DNA from: Paraburkholderia heleia NBRC 101817
GTDB taxonomy: Bacteria; Pseudomonadota; Gammaproteobacteria; Burkholderiales; Burkholderiaceae
DNA length: 64,000 nucleotides
NCBI RefSeq assembly: GCF_000739775.1
Contig: NZ_BBJH01000003.1
Coordinates: 186,001 to 250,000 of the forward strand
Direction of reading: 5' to 3'
Part shown: one piece after another, positions 7,169-15,890 of the stretch
Numbering within the stretch: the stretch's first letter is position 1
Layout: each line of letters starts with the position of its first letter
Program-made: the position numbers and the translations under genes
Notes under the pieces: model-generated
What the model saw: the letters and a program-made list of their open reading frames with translations, nothing else
What the model was told of the DNA's origin: nothing
Database searches by the model: none

Positions 7169-8287
7169 TCAATGCAGCGAAGTACTGACAGTCCCCCCTT
7201 CCGCCTCCTGGCCGCCGAGAAGCGGCTCATTACGCAATAGCGCATCAAGATCCGCCAACTGCACAGAATCCTGCCCACTCCGCTGCGCGCGAAACATAAC
7301 AGGCGGCATCCCGAACTGCTTACGAAACTCACGCCCAAGATGCGAAGCATCCGAAAACCCGCAACTCGAAGCAATATCGGCAACGGTGCGGTCCGAACTC
7401 GTGAGCAGCCAGGCGGCTGTGCGCAGGCGCAAGGCGTTGGCGAACGCGCGCGGACTCTTGCCCGTTTCCGCCTTGAAAAGGCGTTCGAGCTGCCGTGGCG
7501 AGAGGTTCAGCTTGCAGGCCAGTTCCTCCAGCGGCACGTTACGCCCGACTTGCTGCTCGATCAACAGGACGGCGCGCTTGACCTTCGGATGCGTGGCGGG
7601 CTCGAGGCCGGGCGGGTGAGGTTGGGGCGCATTGCCCTTCTGCATTTCGCCGACCAGTAAAATGCGCAGCGCCTTTTGTACCGTCGCGTGGTCGAAATGG
7701 CGCAGCAAAATGGCGGCGGCGACGTCGATGGACGCGCGCCCGCCCGAACAGGTAATGCGGCGGCGGTCGATCGCGAACAGACGGTCCGCCACGATGGCGT
7801 CGGCATTGACGTTGGGGAAGCGCTCGATGAAGTCCCAATAGTGGAACCAGCTCACGCAAATACGATGACCGTCGAGCACGCCGGCGCGCATCAGCGCGAA
7901 AACACCCGTGCAGATTCCGACGACTGTCGTCTCGCCGCTGGCCGCGCGGCGGACGTACTGCAGCGTAGCTTCGCTTGCGTGCGGGCCGGAATGGAGCAGT
8001 CCGCCCACGACCACGAGATAGTCGACCGGTTCCGCATCGGCAAAGGTTTCCCACGGTGCGATCTGGATGCCGCAGCTGGCACGCACGGGCGCGAGCGTTT
8101 CGCCGATCACGCGCCACGAGCAGCGCACGGGCTTGCTGTAGTCGCCTTCGTCGGCGGACAGGCGCAGCATGTCGACGAAACCGGAAAACGCGGTCAGCGT
8201 GAAGTTCGGCAGCAGCACGATGCCGAAGCGGATGCGCTCCTTGGGGGCGGCGTCGACGGAAACGGCGGTGGCGAGTGTGTCGGACAT
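7169..8287 (-). CDS. GlxA-type AraC-family transcriptional regulator
   Basis: A 372-residue regulator read from ATG 8287 (MSDTLATAVSVD); an in-frame start 18 codons upstream is possible but gives an unlike N-terminus. The N-terminal DJ-1/PfpI-like domain includes VVGICTGVFALMRAGVLDG. The C-terminal AraC helix-turn-helix pair runs from VPLEELACKLNLSPRQLERLF to CGFSDASHLGREFRKQFG. It belongs to the same family as the betaine regulator at 3504 but is clearly a different paralogue. Relatives control carnitine, arginine or betaine catabolism. No target operon is obvious: the divergent neighbour is a small unknown and PurU follows. Confidence 0.82.
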   Translation of the reverse strand: MSDTLATAVSVDAAPKERIRFGIVLLPNFTLTAFSGFVDMLRLSADEGDYSKPVRCSWRVIGETLAPVRASCGIQIAPWETFADAEPVDYLVVVGGLLHSGPHASEATLQYVRRAASGETTVVGICTGVFALMRAGVLDGHRICVSWFHYWDFIERFPNVNADAIVADRLFAIDRRRITCSGGRASIDVAAAILLRHFDHATVQKALRILLVGEMQKGNAPQPHPPGLEPATHPKVKRAVLLIEQQVGRNVPLEELACKLNLSPRQLERLFKAETGKSPRAFANALRLRTAAWLLTSSDRTVADIASSCGFSDASHLGREFRKQFGMPPVMFRAQRSGQDSVQLADLDALLRNEPLLGGQEAEGGTVSTSLH

Positions 8288-8524
8288 GGAGGCACAGGAT
8301 AGCGGCGATGCGGTTTCAGTCAAGCTTCCCCGATATGACACCGAGGCGCTTGTCGTTTTCCGCCATCGATCTTCGCAAAAGCGAAATCTCGAAGGAATAC
8401 ACGCCGCATGGCGGCGCGGTTCCGCCGCCCTGGCGGGTTCGTTCTAGCAGCGCCGCCGCCGCTTTGGTCAACTCGTCAGTGGGCACATGGCCCACGCCGC
8501 CCCCCATCCACGAGACCTGCCGTC

Positions 8525-8785
8525 ATGCCGCGCACCGCAACTGTCGAACTCAACAAACGCGCCGGTCACGGCGATGCCGAAGCCGCGCTCGCCTTGCTGG
8601 AGCAGAGCATGGCGCGCGGGCACGGGCGTATCGGGTTGCTGCGCTATCTGCAGGCGCGTTGCGTGGGCGCGCCGCTCGCGCGGCGGCATCACGACTATGC
8701 CGAGCGGGTGGCGAGCAGGATGAGCGAGGGCGCGTTCGCGGCGCTGGTCGCGCAGGCGCAGCGCCGCCACAGCATGGCGGCGTGA
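8525..8785 (+). CDS. Small conserved-looking protein of unknown function
   Basis: An 86-residue protein (MPRTATVELNKRAGHGDAEA...) rich in Ala, Arg and Leu and predicted helical, with no signal peptide or membrane segment. ATG 8525 gives the shortest sensible product; an upstream in-frame start would add 39 low-complexity residues. It lies between a divergent regulator and a convergent PurU gene. I recognise no domain and propose no function. Confidence 0.5.
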   Translation: MPRTATVELNKRAGHGDAEAALALLEQSMARGHGRIGLLRYLQARCVGAPLARRHHDYAERVASRMSEGAFAALVAQAQRRHSMAA

Positions 8786-8801
8786 ATGCCTACGCGCTCG
8801 C

Positions 8802-9683
8802 TCACAGCACGACGGTGCGGCCGTCGTTGATGAAGACCCGGCGCTCGAGAAATACCCGCACGGCGCGCGCGAGCGTCACGCATTCGACATCGCGCCCGAC
8901 GGCCAGCAGACGCTCGGGGTTCAGCGAGTGGTCGACCCGCTGCACCTCCTGCTCGATGATCGGGCCTTCGTCGAGATCGTCGGTGACGAAGTGCGCCGTT
9001 GCGCCGATCAGCTTGACCCCGCGCACGTGCGCCTGGTGATACGGGCGCGCGCCCTTGAAGCCGGGCAGGAACGAATGATGGATGTTGATGGCGCGGCCGG
9101 CCAGCTTCTGGCTAGTTTCATCGGAGAGAATCTGCATGTAGCGCGCGAGAATCAGCAGCTCCGAACCGGTCGAGGCGAACAGGTCGAGGATGGCGTTTTC
9201 CTGTTCGCGCCGCGTTTCAGGCGTAACGGGAAGGTAGTGAAACGGCAGGTCGTGCTGCTTTGCGAGCGGTTCGAAGTCGCGGTGATTCGAGGCAATGCCC
9301 ACGATGTCCATCTGCAGCTCGCCCATGCGCCAGCGAAACAGCAGGTCGGCCAGGCAGTGTTCGAGCCTGGACACCATGATGAGCACTTTGGGCCGCACCC
9401 GCAGGTCGTGAATGGCCCAGGTCATTTCATGCTTGCGCGCGACGCTCGCGAACTCGTCCCTCAGGCCCGCGAGATCGAAGCGCTCGCCCGCGCCGGCCTG
9501 CACGACCTCGTGAAAGACGCAGCGCAGGAAGAAGCGTGTGCTGATGTCGTCGTCGAACACCGTGAGTTCGTCGATATAGCCGCGGTGCGCGTCGAGAAAG
9601 CCGGCGACCGCGGCAACCTGCCCGGCGGCGGCAGGGCAGGACAGCGTGAGCACGTAGCGGTGCTGCGGGTTGTCTGTGGGCAT
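8802..9683 (-). CDS. purU: Formyltetrahydrofolate deformylase
   Basis: A 293-residue enzyme that hydrolyses 10-formyl-THF to THF and formate. Residues 1-90 form an ACT-like regulatory domain (YVLTLSCPAAAGQVAAVAGF). The formyltransferase-fold catalytic domain shows NIHHSFLPGFKGARPYHQAH, ATAHFV and TDDLDEGPIIEQ, supplying the Asn-His-Asp set of the family. ATG 9683 has AGGAG seven bases upstream. Betaine demethylation loads THF with one-carbon units, so a PurU near betaine genes helps recycle free THF; that link is inference from neighbourhood. Confidence 0.93.
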   Translation of the reverse strand: MPTDNPQHRYVLTLSCPAAAGQVAAVAGFLDAHRGYIDELTVFDDDISTRFFLRCVFHEVVQAGAGERFDLAGLRDEFASVARKHEMTWAIHDLRVRPKVLIMVSRLEHCLADLLFRWRMGELQMDIVGIASNHRDFEPLAKQHDLPFHYLPVTPETRREQENAILDLFASTGSELLILARYMQILSDETSQKLAGRAINIHHSFLPGFKGARPYHQAHVRGVKLIGATAHFVTDDLDEGPIIEQEVQRVDHSLNPERLLAVGRDVECVTLARAVRVFLERRVFINDGRTVVL

Positions 9684-9955
9684 GCGCGTTCTCCTCGTGT
9701 CGTAGTGCGTCCGCTGCGACTTGCGCTTCGTGCCGCGGCGCTGGCTTGATGGCGCAAGTAAGCCATCAATCGGCGCGCGGCACATAGAACCCACGCGCTG
9801 TATCGCGAGAATGAATTCGCCAACCGGGCGACACGCCTGCGCGGACGCATCGCCAACATGAAGCAGGTCGCTTTCTCCCCGTTGGCTGTCGTATTCCTGC
9901 TATCCGCCGCTTTTTTCTTCGGCAAGCATGGGGCTGTGGATAATCTGGAGCGGAG

Positions 9956-10462
9956 ATGGAGAGTTACCTGGGGCTGCAGGCGAGCGCGTTGAACGGGCAG
10001 CGTGCCGCGCTTTTTCGCGTGCGCACAGCGGTCGCCGACGTGTATATGTCGGTGAGCCGCTCGAACTACGGCAACGAGGAACGGGCCGTGGTCGAAGTGG
10101 ATTGCACACGCCTCTTGAAGCTCTGGCGGGACGGGCCGCGCGGCGAGCACGCCGGGCTCGCAAACGGAACGCCGCAGACCTGGCGCGCCGACCCGCGCTT
10201 CGAACTGGCGGCCGAGAGTTTCAGCTTCGGCGAGCAAGATCCCGTGCCGCTTGCGGAAGTCAGATGCCCGGCGAGCGCCGCCGTACCGTACGTTGCATTT
10301 ACGGATGGTGTGATGCGGACCCTCTGGCTAGCCGCTTACGCGGCAAAGTCCTTTCCGGTGGAATGCGGCGTGAACGACGCCGAGGCGCTGCGGCACCTGG
10401 CTGGCACCGCTGGCGGCCGCTGGTTCAGCGTTGCCGAACTCGTTCCGCCGCAAATCGCTTGA
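9956..10462 (+). CDS. Uncharacterised 168-residue protein
   Basis: A soluble protein (MESYLGLQASALNGQRAAL...) without signal peptide or membrane segments. GGAG at 9947-9950 is a fitting ribosome site. The C-terminal half contains VMRTLWLAAYAAKSFPVEC and GGRWFSVAELVP. I vaguely associate this pattern with proteins annotated as plasmid fertility-inhibition factor family in Burkholderiaceae, but cannot verify it and assign no role. It is convergent with the LysE-type gene. Confidence 0.6.
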   Translation: MESYLGLQASALNGQRAALFRVRTAVADVYMSVSRSNYGNEERAVVEVDCTRLLKLWRDGPRGEHAGLANGTPQTWRADPRFELAAESFSFGEQDPVPLAEVRCPASAAVPYVAFTDGVMRTLWLAAYAAKSFPVECGVNDAEALRHLAGTAGGRWFSVAELVPPQIA

Positions 10463-10484
10463 GCCCGGGAATGGGGCGGTACCA

Positions 10485-11084
10485 TCAGTGCGCGAGCGTC
10501 CATATGAGCGACACGGAAAAGGCGCCCACCACGACGGACGCGCAGCGCTGGAAGTGCGCAGGGCGAATGAACGGCGCACGGCCGTTGCGCGGCGCCGCGC
10601 CAATGGCGATCCACGTCAGGCCAATGGGAATCAGCAAGACCGCGAAGATCGCCATGGCCTGGAGCCACGTGATGACGCTCGCGAACGCCACGGGCGGAAA
10701 AATCGAACCGGCGAACAAAATGGCCTTGGGATTGAGCACCGTGGCGCTGAACAGCGTGCGCGTGCCGACCACGCCCCTGGCGGACGTTTCGAGCGAGTTC
10801 GCCGTGAACCAAAGGCGCAAGGCGAGCCACGCCAGATAGAGGCTGCTGGCCACGCGCAGCACCTTTGGCAGCCAGCCCAGCGATTGCGACGCATGGGTGA
10901 AGCAAAGCCCCCAGAGGGTAATCGACACCAGGTAGCCGGCCAGTTCGGCTGCGGTCAGATGCGCGGAGCGCCGCAGGCCCTGCCGCAAACCGGCGGCGGC
11001 CAGCAGGGTGTTGGTCGGTCCCGGCATCAGCAGCACGATCGCGCAGCCCGAGACCATCAGCCAGATAGTGGAATGGGAAAGCAT
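10485..11084 (-). CDS. LysE/RhtB-family amino-acid exporter
   Basis: A 199-residue inner-membrane protein with the LysE-family N-terminus (VSGCAIVLLMPGPTNTLLAA), the GLRQGLRRS loop, and NPKAILFAGSIFP in the middle. About six hydrophobic segments are visible, the usual topology. Members export amino acids or their derivatives; the substrate cannot be read from sequence. It is transcribed divergently from the aryl polyene cluster across a 420-base gap. Confidence 0.85.
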   Translation of the reverse strand: MLSHSTIWLMVSGCAIVLLMPGPTNTLLAAAGLRQGLRRSAHLTAAELAGYLVSITLWGLCFTHASQSLGWLPKVLRVASSLYLAWLALRLWFTANSLETSARGVVGTRTLFSATVLNPKAILFAGSIFPPVAFASVITWLQAMAIFAVLLIPIGLTWIAIGAAPRNGRAPFIRPAHFQRCASVVVGAFSVSLIWTLAH

Positions 11085-11504
11085 GGGGGCGGAGGGAGAT
11101 AGAGGGCCGGATTATTGGAAGCTGACTGTAGGGCGATATGGCAGTCAGTGACTAAAACTGCCCCGCGGTGCCCGCATTCTACGGCTTGCGCCGATGTATA
11201 TCCTTATTTCGACCGCGTCCGGCGCCCTAAACTATCGACCGATATTCGTCGGGCCGAGAGCGGCATTTGCCGTGGCAAATGTGTGCTTATGTCACGCGCC
11301 TAAATGATTGATTTCAATGCATCACTTGATGCATATCAAATTATTCAGAATTATTTCGTGCTTCACCCTAAATAGTTTGCGACATCTGCCGTTAAAGTAC
11401 GCACGAGAACTTTGCCCAGAATATTTGCGGGCCGAGGAAAAATAAACATACGCCGTTCGGGGTCGAGAGCCCGCCCTCTGCGGCCGCCGTTATCGTCAAC
11501 CCCT
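11085..11504. promoter_or_regulatory. Control region between exporter and aryl polyene cluster
   Basis: This 420-base region has no supported gene and is visibly richer in A and T between about 11290 and 11400 than its surroundings. It holds the promoter/operator candidate at 11317-11354. The last 100 bases before the first pigment gene are open in frame but have no family features and no clear ribosome site, so I treat them as leader. Confidence 0.55.
11317..11354 (+). promoter_or_regulatory. Promoter with overlapping palindromic operator before the pigment cluster
   Basis: ATGCATCA-CT-TGATGCAT (11317-11334) is a perfect 8-bp inverted repeat. TTGATG at 11326-11331 is a 4/6 match to a -35 box and AATTAT at 11349-11354 a 4/6 match to a -10 box, separated by 17 bases. 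A dimeric regulator bound to the palindrome would cover the -35. Promoter use is inference. Confidence 0.4.
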
Positions 11505-12206
11505 ATGCCCGATTTGTCGTGGACCATGCCCGTGGCGCGCTGGTCCTTCTGGTTTTCCGCATCGGATAGTTTGCCTGAGGTTGCGTTCGTCGATCCGATG
11601 ATGCGCCGCCGCCTGAGCGCGCTTTCGCGGATGGCGCTGAAGGTGGCGGGCGACTGCGTCGATGCGCAAACCAGGGCACGCGTGATTTTCGCATCGCGCC
11701 ACGGCGAGTTGCGCCGCACGACGGACATTCTGCGCGACATCGAGGCATACAAGCCCGTTTCGCCGAACGCGTTCAGCCTTTCCGTGCTCAATGCGATGAC
11801 GGGGCTATTCGGCATCGTGCGGGGCGACCGTTCGCCGGCTACTGCCCTCTCGGCCGGCGCGCAGACACTGGGCTACGCACTGCTCGAAGGCCATGCGCTG
11901 CATAGCGAAGACCCCGGCAGTCCGGTATTGGTCGTCTACGCCGACGAACCCGCCGATGCGCGCTATGGCGCGGTCGAGCAGGAAGTGCAGCGCGGCGCGT
12001 TCGCGCTGCTGATCGATGCGGGCGAGGCTCCGCAAGGCCGGCTCGCGTGCTCTGTCACAGAAAGCAAACAGGGTTCGGCAGCACAGGCACGCGCATTCGC
12101 TACGCAAAGCGAAGCGCTGCATCACTGCCTGAGCGGCGGCGAAAGCGCTGCGTGGCAGGGCAGCGGCGGAACATGGCAATGGAGCTGGCATGTCGGCCCG
12201 GCTTGA
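11505..12206 (+). CDS. Aryl polyene chain-length-factor-like ketosynthase domain protein
   Basis: A 233-residue protein of the N-terminal ketosynthase-like family (PF13723 type, usually annotated beta-ketoacyl synthase chain length factor). It has the half-thiolase layout (VIFASRHGELRRTTDILRDI, VSPNAFSLSVLNAMTGLFGI, ATALSAGAQTLGYALLEG) but no active-site Cys; SAGAQ stands where TACxS would be. In aryl polyene systems such proteins pair with a true ketosynthase to set polyene length. It opens a run of 14 overlapping genes; the next gene starts 17 bases before this stop. ATG 11505 lacks a strong ribosome site and an in-frame ATG at 11412 is an alternative. Confidence 0.82.
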   Translation: MPDLSWTMPVARWSFWFSASDSLPEVAFVDPMMRRRLSALSRMALKVAGDCVDAQTRARVIFASRHGELRRTTDILRDIEAYKPVSPNAFSLSVLNAMTGLFGIVRGDRSPATALSAGAQTLGYALLEGHALHSEDPGSPVLVVYADEPADARYGAVEQEVQRGAFALLIDAGEAPQGRLACSVTESKQGSAAQARAFATQSEALHHCLSGGESAAWQGSGGTWQWSWHVGPA

Positions 12207-12984
12207 TTACGGCTGGCGGCTCTTCGCCACTGGCTTCAGCTTCGCGTTGTTCGGCGCGTGCGGGTTGCTTTTCTCGGTGATCGTCTTTCCGCTGGCTTCG
12301 GTCTGGCCGCGTCGCGCTTCGCGGCAACGCACCGTCACCACCCTCATTCACTGGTTTTTCCGCTCGCTCGTGGCCGCGTTGCAGCGCGCAGGCGTCATGA
12401 AGCTCGACGTGGCCGGCGCGAACGCACTGCGCTCGGGCGCACCGGCCATCGTCGTCGCGAACCATCCCACCTACCTCGACGTGATGGTGCTGCTCGCGCT
12501 CACGCCATCGGCCTGTTGCGTCGTGAAGAACGCGCATTGGCGCAACCCGTGCCTCTGGGGCATCGTGCGGGCGGCCGAGTACGTGAGCAACGCCGATCCC
12601 TCGGGCTTCGTGCAGGACTGCGCGCGCCAGCTCGCAAACGGCTACAGCATGATCATTTTTCCCGAAGGCTCGCGCAGCCCCGCGCCGAATCGCCTGCACG
12701 CGTTCTCGCGCGGCTTCGCGCATACGGCGCTAGAGGCCGGCGCGCCGGTTCTGCCCGTGCTCATGCACTGCGATCCGCCAGTCTTCACCAAGCAGATGCG
12801 CTGGTATCACGTTCCGCAGCGCCCCTTCCGCATGACCGTGAACGTGCTGGCGCCCATCGGCGTCCAGCCGCTCGCGCCGCGCGACATGCCCTCCGCGCTC
12901 GCCGCGCGCAACGTCACGCGCACCATCGAGGCGCAAATCACACAGCACCTGTTTGACTATGGATACTTTAAAACTGGAAATTAA
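12190..12984 (+). CDS. 1-Acylglycerol-3-phosphate-type acyltransferase of the aryl polyene cluster
   Basis: A 264-residue PlsC-family acyltransferase. The N-terminus carries a hydrophobic segment (LFGACGLLFSVIVFPLASV). The catalytic NHX4D box is NHPTYLD and the phosphate-binding box is FPEGSRS. It overlaps its neighbours at both ends (17 bases upstream, 26 downstream). In aryl polyene loci such enzymes are thought to attach the polyene acyl chain to a glycerol- or sugar-containing lipid in the membrane; the acceptor here is unknown. Confidence 0.88.
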   Translation: MSARLDYGWRLFATGFSFALFGACGLLFSVIVFPLASVWPRRASRQRTVTTLIHWFFRSLVAALQRAGVMKLDVAGANALRSGAPAIVVANHPTYLDVMVLLALTPSACCVVKNAHWRNPCLWGIVRAAEYVSNADPSGFVQDCARQLANGYSMIIFPEGSRSPAPNRLHAFSRGFAHTALEAGAPVLPVLMHCDPPVFTKQMRWYHVPQRPFRMTVNVLAPIGVQPLAPRDMPSALAARNVTRTIEAQITQHLFDYGYFKTGN

Positions 12985-13258
12985 GCGTCTCCTGATCGAG
13001 GCGCTCGATCTCGAGCATCTCACGCCCGCCGATATCGACGACGACGCGCCGCTGTTCGACACCGACGGTGTGGGGCTCGACTCGATCGACGCGCTGGAGA
13101 TCGGCATCGTGCTGCGCCAGCACTATCGACTGGGCATCAACGCCGACGACGAAAACGTGCGCGGCTACTTTCGCTCGATTAACACGCTCGCGGCGCTCGT
13201 CGCGGGCCACGCAAACGAAAACAAGGCGCTGGAAGCCACTGCAGGGAAGGGGGATTGA
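12959..13258 (+). CDS. Acyl carrier protein 1 of the aryl polyene cluster
   Basis: A 99-residue carrier protein with the phosphopantetheine attachment motif GLDSIDALE (Ser42) in a helix-rich acidic fold. The ATG at 12959 lies within the end of the acyltransferase gene. Aryl polyene systems use two dedicated carriers (ApeE/ApeF type), one holding the growing chain and one the starter or extender. The C-terminal tail (NENKALEATAGKGD) is longer than in carrier 2. A second carrier follows 3 bases downstream. Confidence 0.9.
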   Translation: MDTLKLEIKRLLIEALDLEHLTPADIDDDAPLFDTDGVGLDSIDALEIGIVLRQHYRLGINADDENVRGYFRSINTLAALVAGHANENKALEATAGKGD

Positions 13259-13261
13259 ACC

Positions 13262-13513
13262 ATGAGCGAAGCTGAAATTCTCGACCGTATCCGCGAAATC
13301 TTTCACGAGAACTTCGATATCGATCCGGCGCGCGTCACGCCGGAGGCGCACCTGTTCGAGGAACTGGATCTGGACAGCATTGACGCCGTCGATCTGGCCA
13401 TCAAACTCCAGGAAATGACGGGCCGCCGCATCAAGCCGGAAGAGTTCAAGCAGGTGCGCACTGTGGGCGACGTGATCACCGCGGTCGAGGCGCTGCTCGT
13501 GACGCCGGCTTGA
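13262..13513 (+). CDS. Acyl carrier protein 2 of the aryl polyene cluster
   Basis: An 83-residue carrier protein with DLDSIDAVD (Ser39) as the phosphopantetheine site and the standard four-helix length. AAGGGGG lies upstream of the ATG. It is a different type from carrier 1 (little identity beyond the motif), which suits separate roles in starter loading and elongation. It must be activated by a 4'-phosphopantetheinyl transferase that is not in this window. Confidence 0.92.
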   Translation: MSEAEILDRIREIFHENFDIDPARVTPEAHLFEELDLDSIDAVDLAIKLQEMTGRRIKPEEFKQVRTVGDVITAVEALLVTPA

Positions 13514-13521
13514 GGCGATTC

Positions 13522-14178
13522 GTGACGGTGCTTCGCGGGCACGGCCCGGCTGAGCCTGCCGCGGCAGGCGAAAGCAACATGGCAGGCGGCCGCGCACGCA
13601 GCAAGTGGAGACTGCTTGCCGGTGTCGCCTACCCGGTCGTGATCCTCTGTGCCTGGCGCTGGGATTCGCCGCGCTGCGTGGGCTTGTTGCTGCTCGTGCT
13701 GCTCTGGATGCAGCGCGTGGCCGGCACGGGCGCGCTCGCAGCAACGCTGCGCAAGCTCACGCCGGTGGACTGGGCCGTGGCCGTCACGCTCAATGTCGCC
13801 TCGGTGGCCATCGTCATCACCAATAGCGAACGGCTCGTGCGCCTGTATCCCTCGCTCGTGAACCTCGGGCTGCTCGCCGCCTTCGGCGCGACCCTCGCGA
13901 AGGGTCCGTCGATGGTCGAAAAATTCGCACGCCTGACCTATCCCGATCCGCCCGCGCACATCGTGCGTTATACGCGCCGCATTACGCAGCTCTGGTGTGT
14001 GTTTTTCGCTTTGAACAGCGTGTTTTCTGCCTGGACGGCGCTTGCCTGGCCCGCTCGCACCTGGTCGCTCTACAACGGCATGCTCGCCTATGTGATCATC
14101 GGCGCGTTGCTCGCCGGCGAGTTCGTCTGGCGCACATGGATCATGCTGCCGCGTGCTGCGCGACGGGAGGCGGCGTGA
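13522..14178 (+). CDS. COG4648-type inner-membrane protein of the aryl polyene cluster
   Basis: A multi-pass membrane protein of about 218 residues with segments at YPVVILCAW, VGLLLLVLLWMQ, WAVAVTLNVASVAIVI, LGLLAAFGATLA, LWCVFFALNSVFSAW and MLAYVIIGALLAGEFVW. It resembles the COG4648 membrane proteins that sit between carrier and ligase genes in aryl polyene loci; their function is unknown. GTG 13522 has GAGG six bases upstream. TTG 13510 and ATG 13579 are other in-frame starts. It overlaps the next gene by 4 bases. Confidence 0.8.
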   Translation: MTVLRGHGPAEPAAAGESNMAGGRARSKWRLLAGVAYPVVILCAWRWDSPRCVGLLLLVLLWMQRVAGTGALAATLRKLTPVDWAVAVTLNVASVAIVITNSERLVRLYPSLVNLGLLAAFGATLAKGPSMVEKFARLTYPDPPAHIVRYTRRITQLWCVFFALNSVFSAWTALAWPARTWSLYNGMLAYVIIGALLAGEFVWRTWIMLPRAARREAA

Positions 14179-15890
14179 TCGCATTGCACGAGCTGCTTGT
14201 GACGCGTTGCCGTGAGCCGCGCAGCGTGGTGTGCGTCGATGGCGCCAACGCAACGGATTTCGCTACGTTCCGTGCGCATGCGCTTGGCATTGCGGCGCGC
14301 ATGCGCACGCGGCCGGGCCAGCGATTCGCGCTATGGAGCGACAACTTGTATACGTTCGCCTGCGCTTTGTTCGGACTGCTCGTGGCCGGCAAGGTGCCGG
14401 TGATTCCGGCGAACGCGACGCCTGGCTATCTCGCCGAACTAGGCGACGCGTACGACACGGTCCTCGACGAGCACACGCTTGCCGCGTGGTGTGCCGATAC
14501 CCCTGTGATTCAGCCCGTCGAGCCCGGCATGACGGTCGACGCGAACGCATTGCTCACGCTCTTCACGTCCGGCAGCAGCGGCACGCCGAAGCCTGTGCAC
14601 AAGACGCTCGCACAGTTCGACGCCGAAGTGCATACGCTGGAAGCCGCGTGGGGCGCGCTGCTGGGCAACGCGGTCGTGCTCGCGAGCGTGCCGCATCACC
14701 ACATTTACGGGCTGCTGTTCCGCGTTTTCTGGCCACTGGCCGCGGGCAGGCCGTTCGCTCGCACGACCTGTGCCGACCCGGCGCAATTGCAGGCGCGTAT
14801 TGCCGAATGTGCGGCGCACCGTGACTCGACGGTCGTCGTCTCGACACCTGCGCAGCTCTCGCGCTGGCCCGATCTGCCAGGGTTCGCGGCGCTCGGTCCG
14901 GCGCCGCGCGCATTCTTCTCGTCGGGCGGCCCGCTGCCGCTCGACACGGCGAAGCAATACGCTGCCACGTTCGGCGCTGCGCCGCTGGAGATCTACGGCA
15001 GCACGGAGACGGGTGGCATCGCCTGGCGCAACCAGAACGACGTTCAGGCGTGGACGCCCATGCCGGGCGTCGCCGTGCGCGCGGGCGCAACGGAAGAAGG
15101 CGGCGCGCTCGAAGTGCGTTCGCCGCACCTCGGCCACGACGGCTGGCATCGCACCGACGACAAGGCGGCGTTCGACGGGCACGGCCGCTTCGTGCTGCAA
15201 GGGCGTCTCGACCGCGTTGTCAAGGTCCACGGCAAGCGGGTGTCGCTCAGCGAGATGGAGAGCAAACTGCTGCTCCATTCCGGCGTTGCCGAAGTGAGAA
15301 CCGTGCTGCTCGAAGGCGCGTCGCGCGAGCGCATCGGCGCGCTCGTGGTGCTCTCCGCGCAGGGCCGCCAAACGCTGCGCCGCGATGGCCGCGCTCTGCT
15401 CCTGAAAGCGCTGCGCCGCCACCTCGCCGCCTGGTTCGACGCGGTCGTTCTGCCGCGTCACTGGCGCATTCACGGCGCGCTGCCAGTCGACTCGCGCGGC
15501 AAGATTCAGGCGCAAGCGGTCGCCCGCGCGTTCGCGGCAAGCGTTGAAGGGTTCGAGTTGCTCGCGCAATTCGACGACGCGCAAGGGCGGACGGTCGAAT
15601 TGCGTGTGCCGCACACGCTCGTTCATTTCGCGGGCCACTTTCCGGGGCTGCCGATTCTGCCGGGCGTGGTGCAGGTGGACTGGGCGATGCGTTTTGCGCG
15701 CGACTGGGTGCCCGGCGTGCGCTCGCTCGCCTCGGTCGATCAACTGAAATTCACGATGCCCGTACCGCCGGGCGCGCTGCTCAAGCTCGATCTCGAGCAT
15801 GACGCTGCGCGCCGGCGCGTAGCGTTCGCGTGGCGCGTTGGCGAGCGCGACTGCGCGTCCGGCGTCTTCGTATACAGGGAGCACGCATGA
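14175..15890 (+). CDS. Acyl-ACP ligase fused to a hotdog dehydratase (ApeH-ApeI-like fusion)
   Basis: A 571-residue two-domain protein. Residues 1 to about 450 are an AMP-forming ligase: LFTSGSSGTPKP at 130-141, YGSTETGG, and GRLDRVVKVHGKRVS near the end of the domain. The last 100 residues are a hotdog dehydratase with HFPGLPILPGV (about 488-498), the FabA/FabZ-like active-site segment. In E. coli-type aryl polyene systems the ligase loads the aryl starter onto a carrier protein, and the dehydratase makes the double bonds, as separate proteins. GTG 14175 overlaps the previous stop; the next gene starts in ATGA at 15887. Confidence 0.88.
   Translation: MIALHELLVTRCREPRSVVCVDGANATDFATFRAHALGIAARMRTRPGQRFALWSDNLYTFACALFGLLVAGKVPVIPANATPGYLAELGDAYDTVLDEHTLAAWCADTPVIQPVEPGMTVDANALLTLFTSGSSGTPKPVHKTLAQFDAEVHTLEAAWGALLGNAVVLASVPHHHIYGLLFRVFWPLAAGRPFARTTCADPAQLQARIAECAAHRDSTVVVSTPAQLSRWPDLPGFAALGPAPRAFFSSGGPLPLDTAKQYAATFGAAPLEIYGSTETGGIAWRNQNDVQAWTPMPGVAVRAGATEEGGALEVRSPHLGHDGWHRTDDKAAFDGHGRFVLQGRLDRVVKVHGKRVSLSEMESKLLLHSGVAEVRTVLLEGASRERIGALVVLSAQGRQTLRRDGRALLLKALRRHLAAWFDAVVLPRHWRIHGALPVDSRGKIQAQAVARAFAASVEGFELLAQFDDAQGRTVELRVPHTLVHFAGHFPGLPILPGVVQVDWAMRFARDWVPGVRSLASVDQLKFTMPVPPGALLKLDLEHDAARRRVAFAWRVGERDCASGVFVYREHA

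Noticed and set aside
9858..9992. 44-codon frame starting MKQVAFSPLAVVFLLSAAFF before the gene at 9956
   Set aside because: The hydrophobic start looks signal-like, but there is no ribosome site and it runs out of frame into the next gene; chance cannot be excluded.
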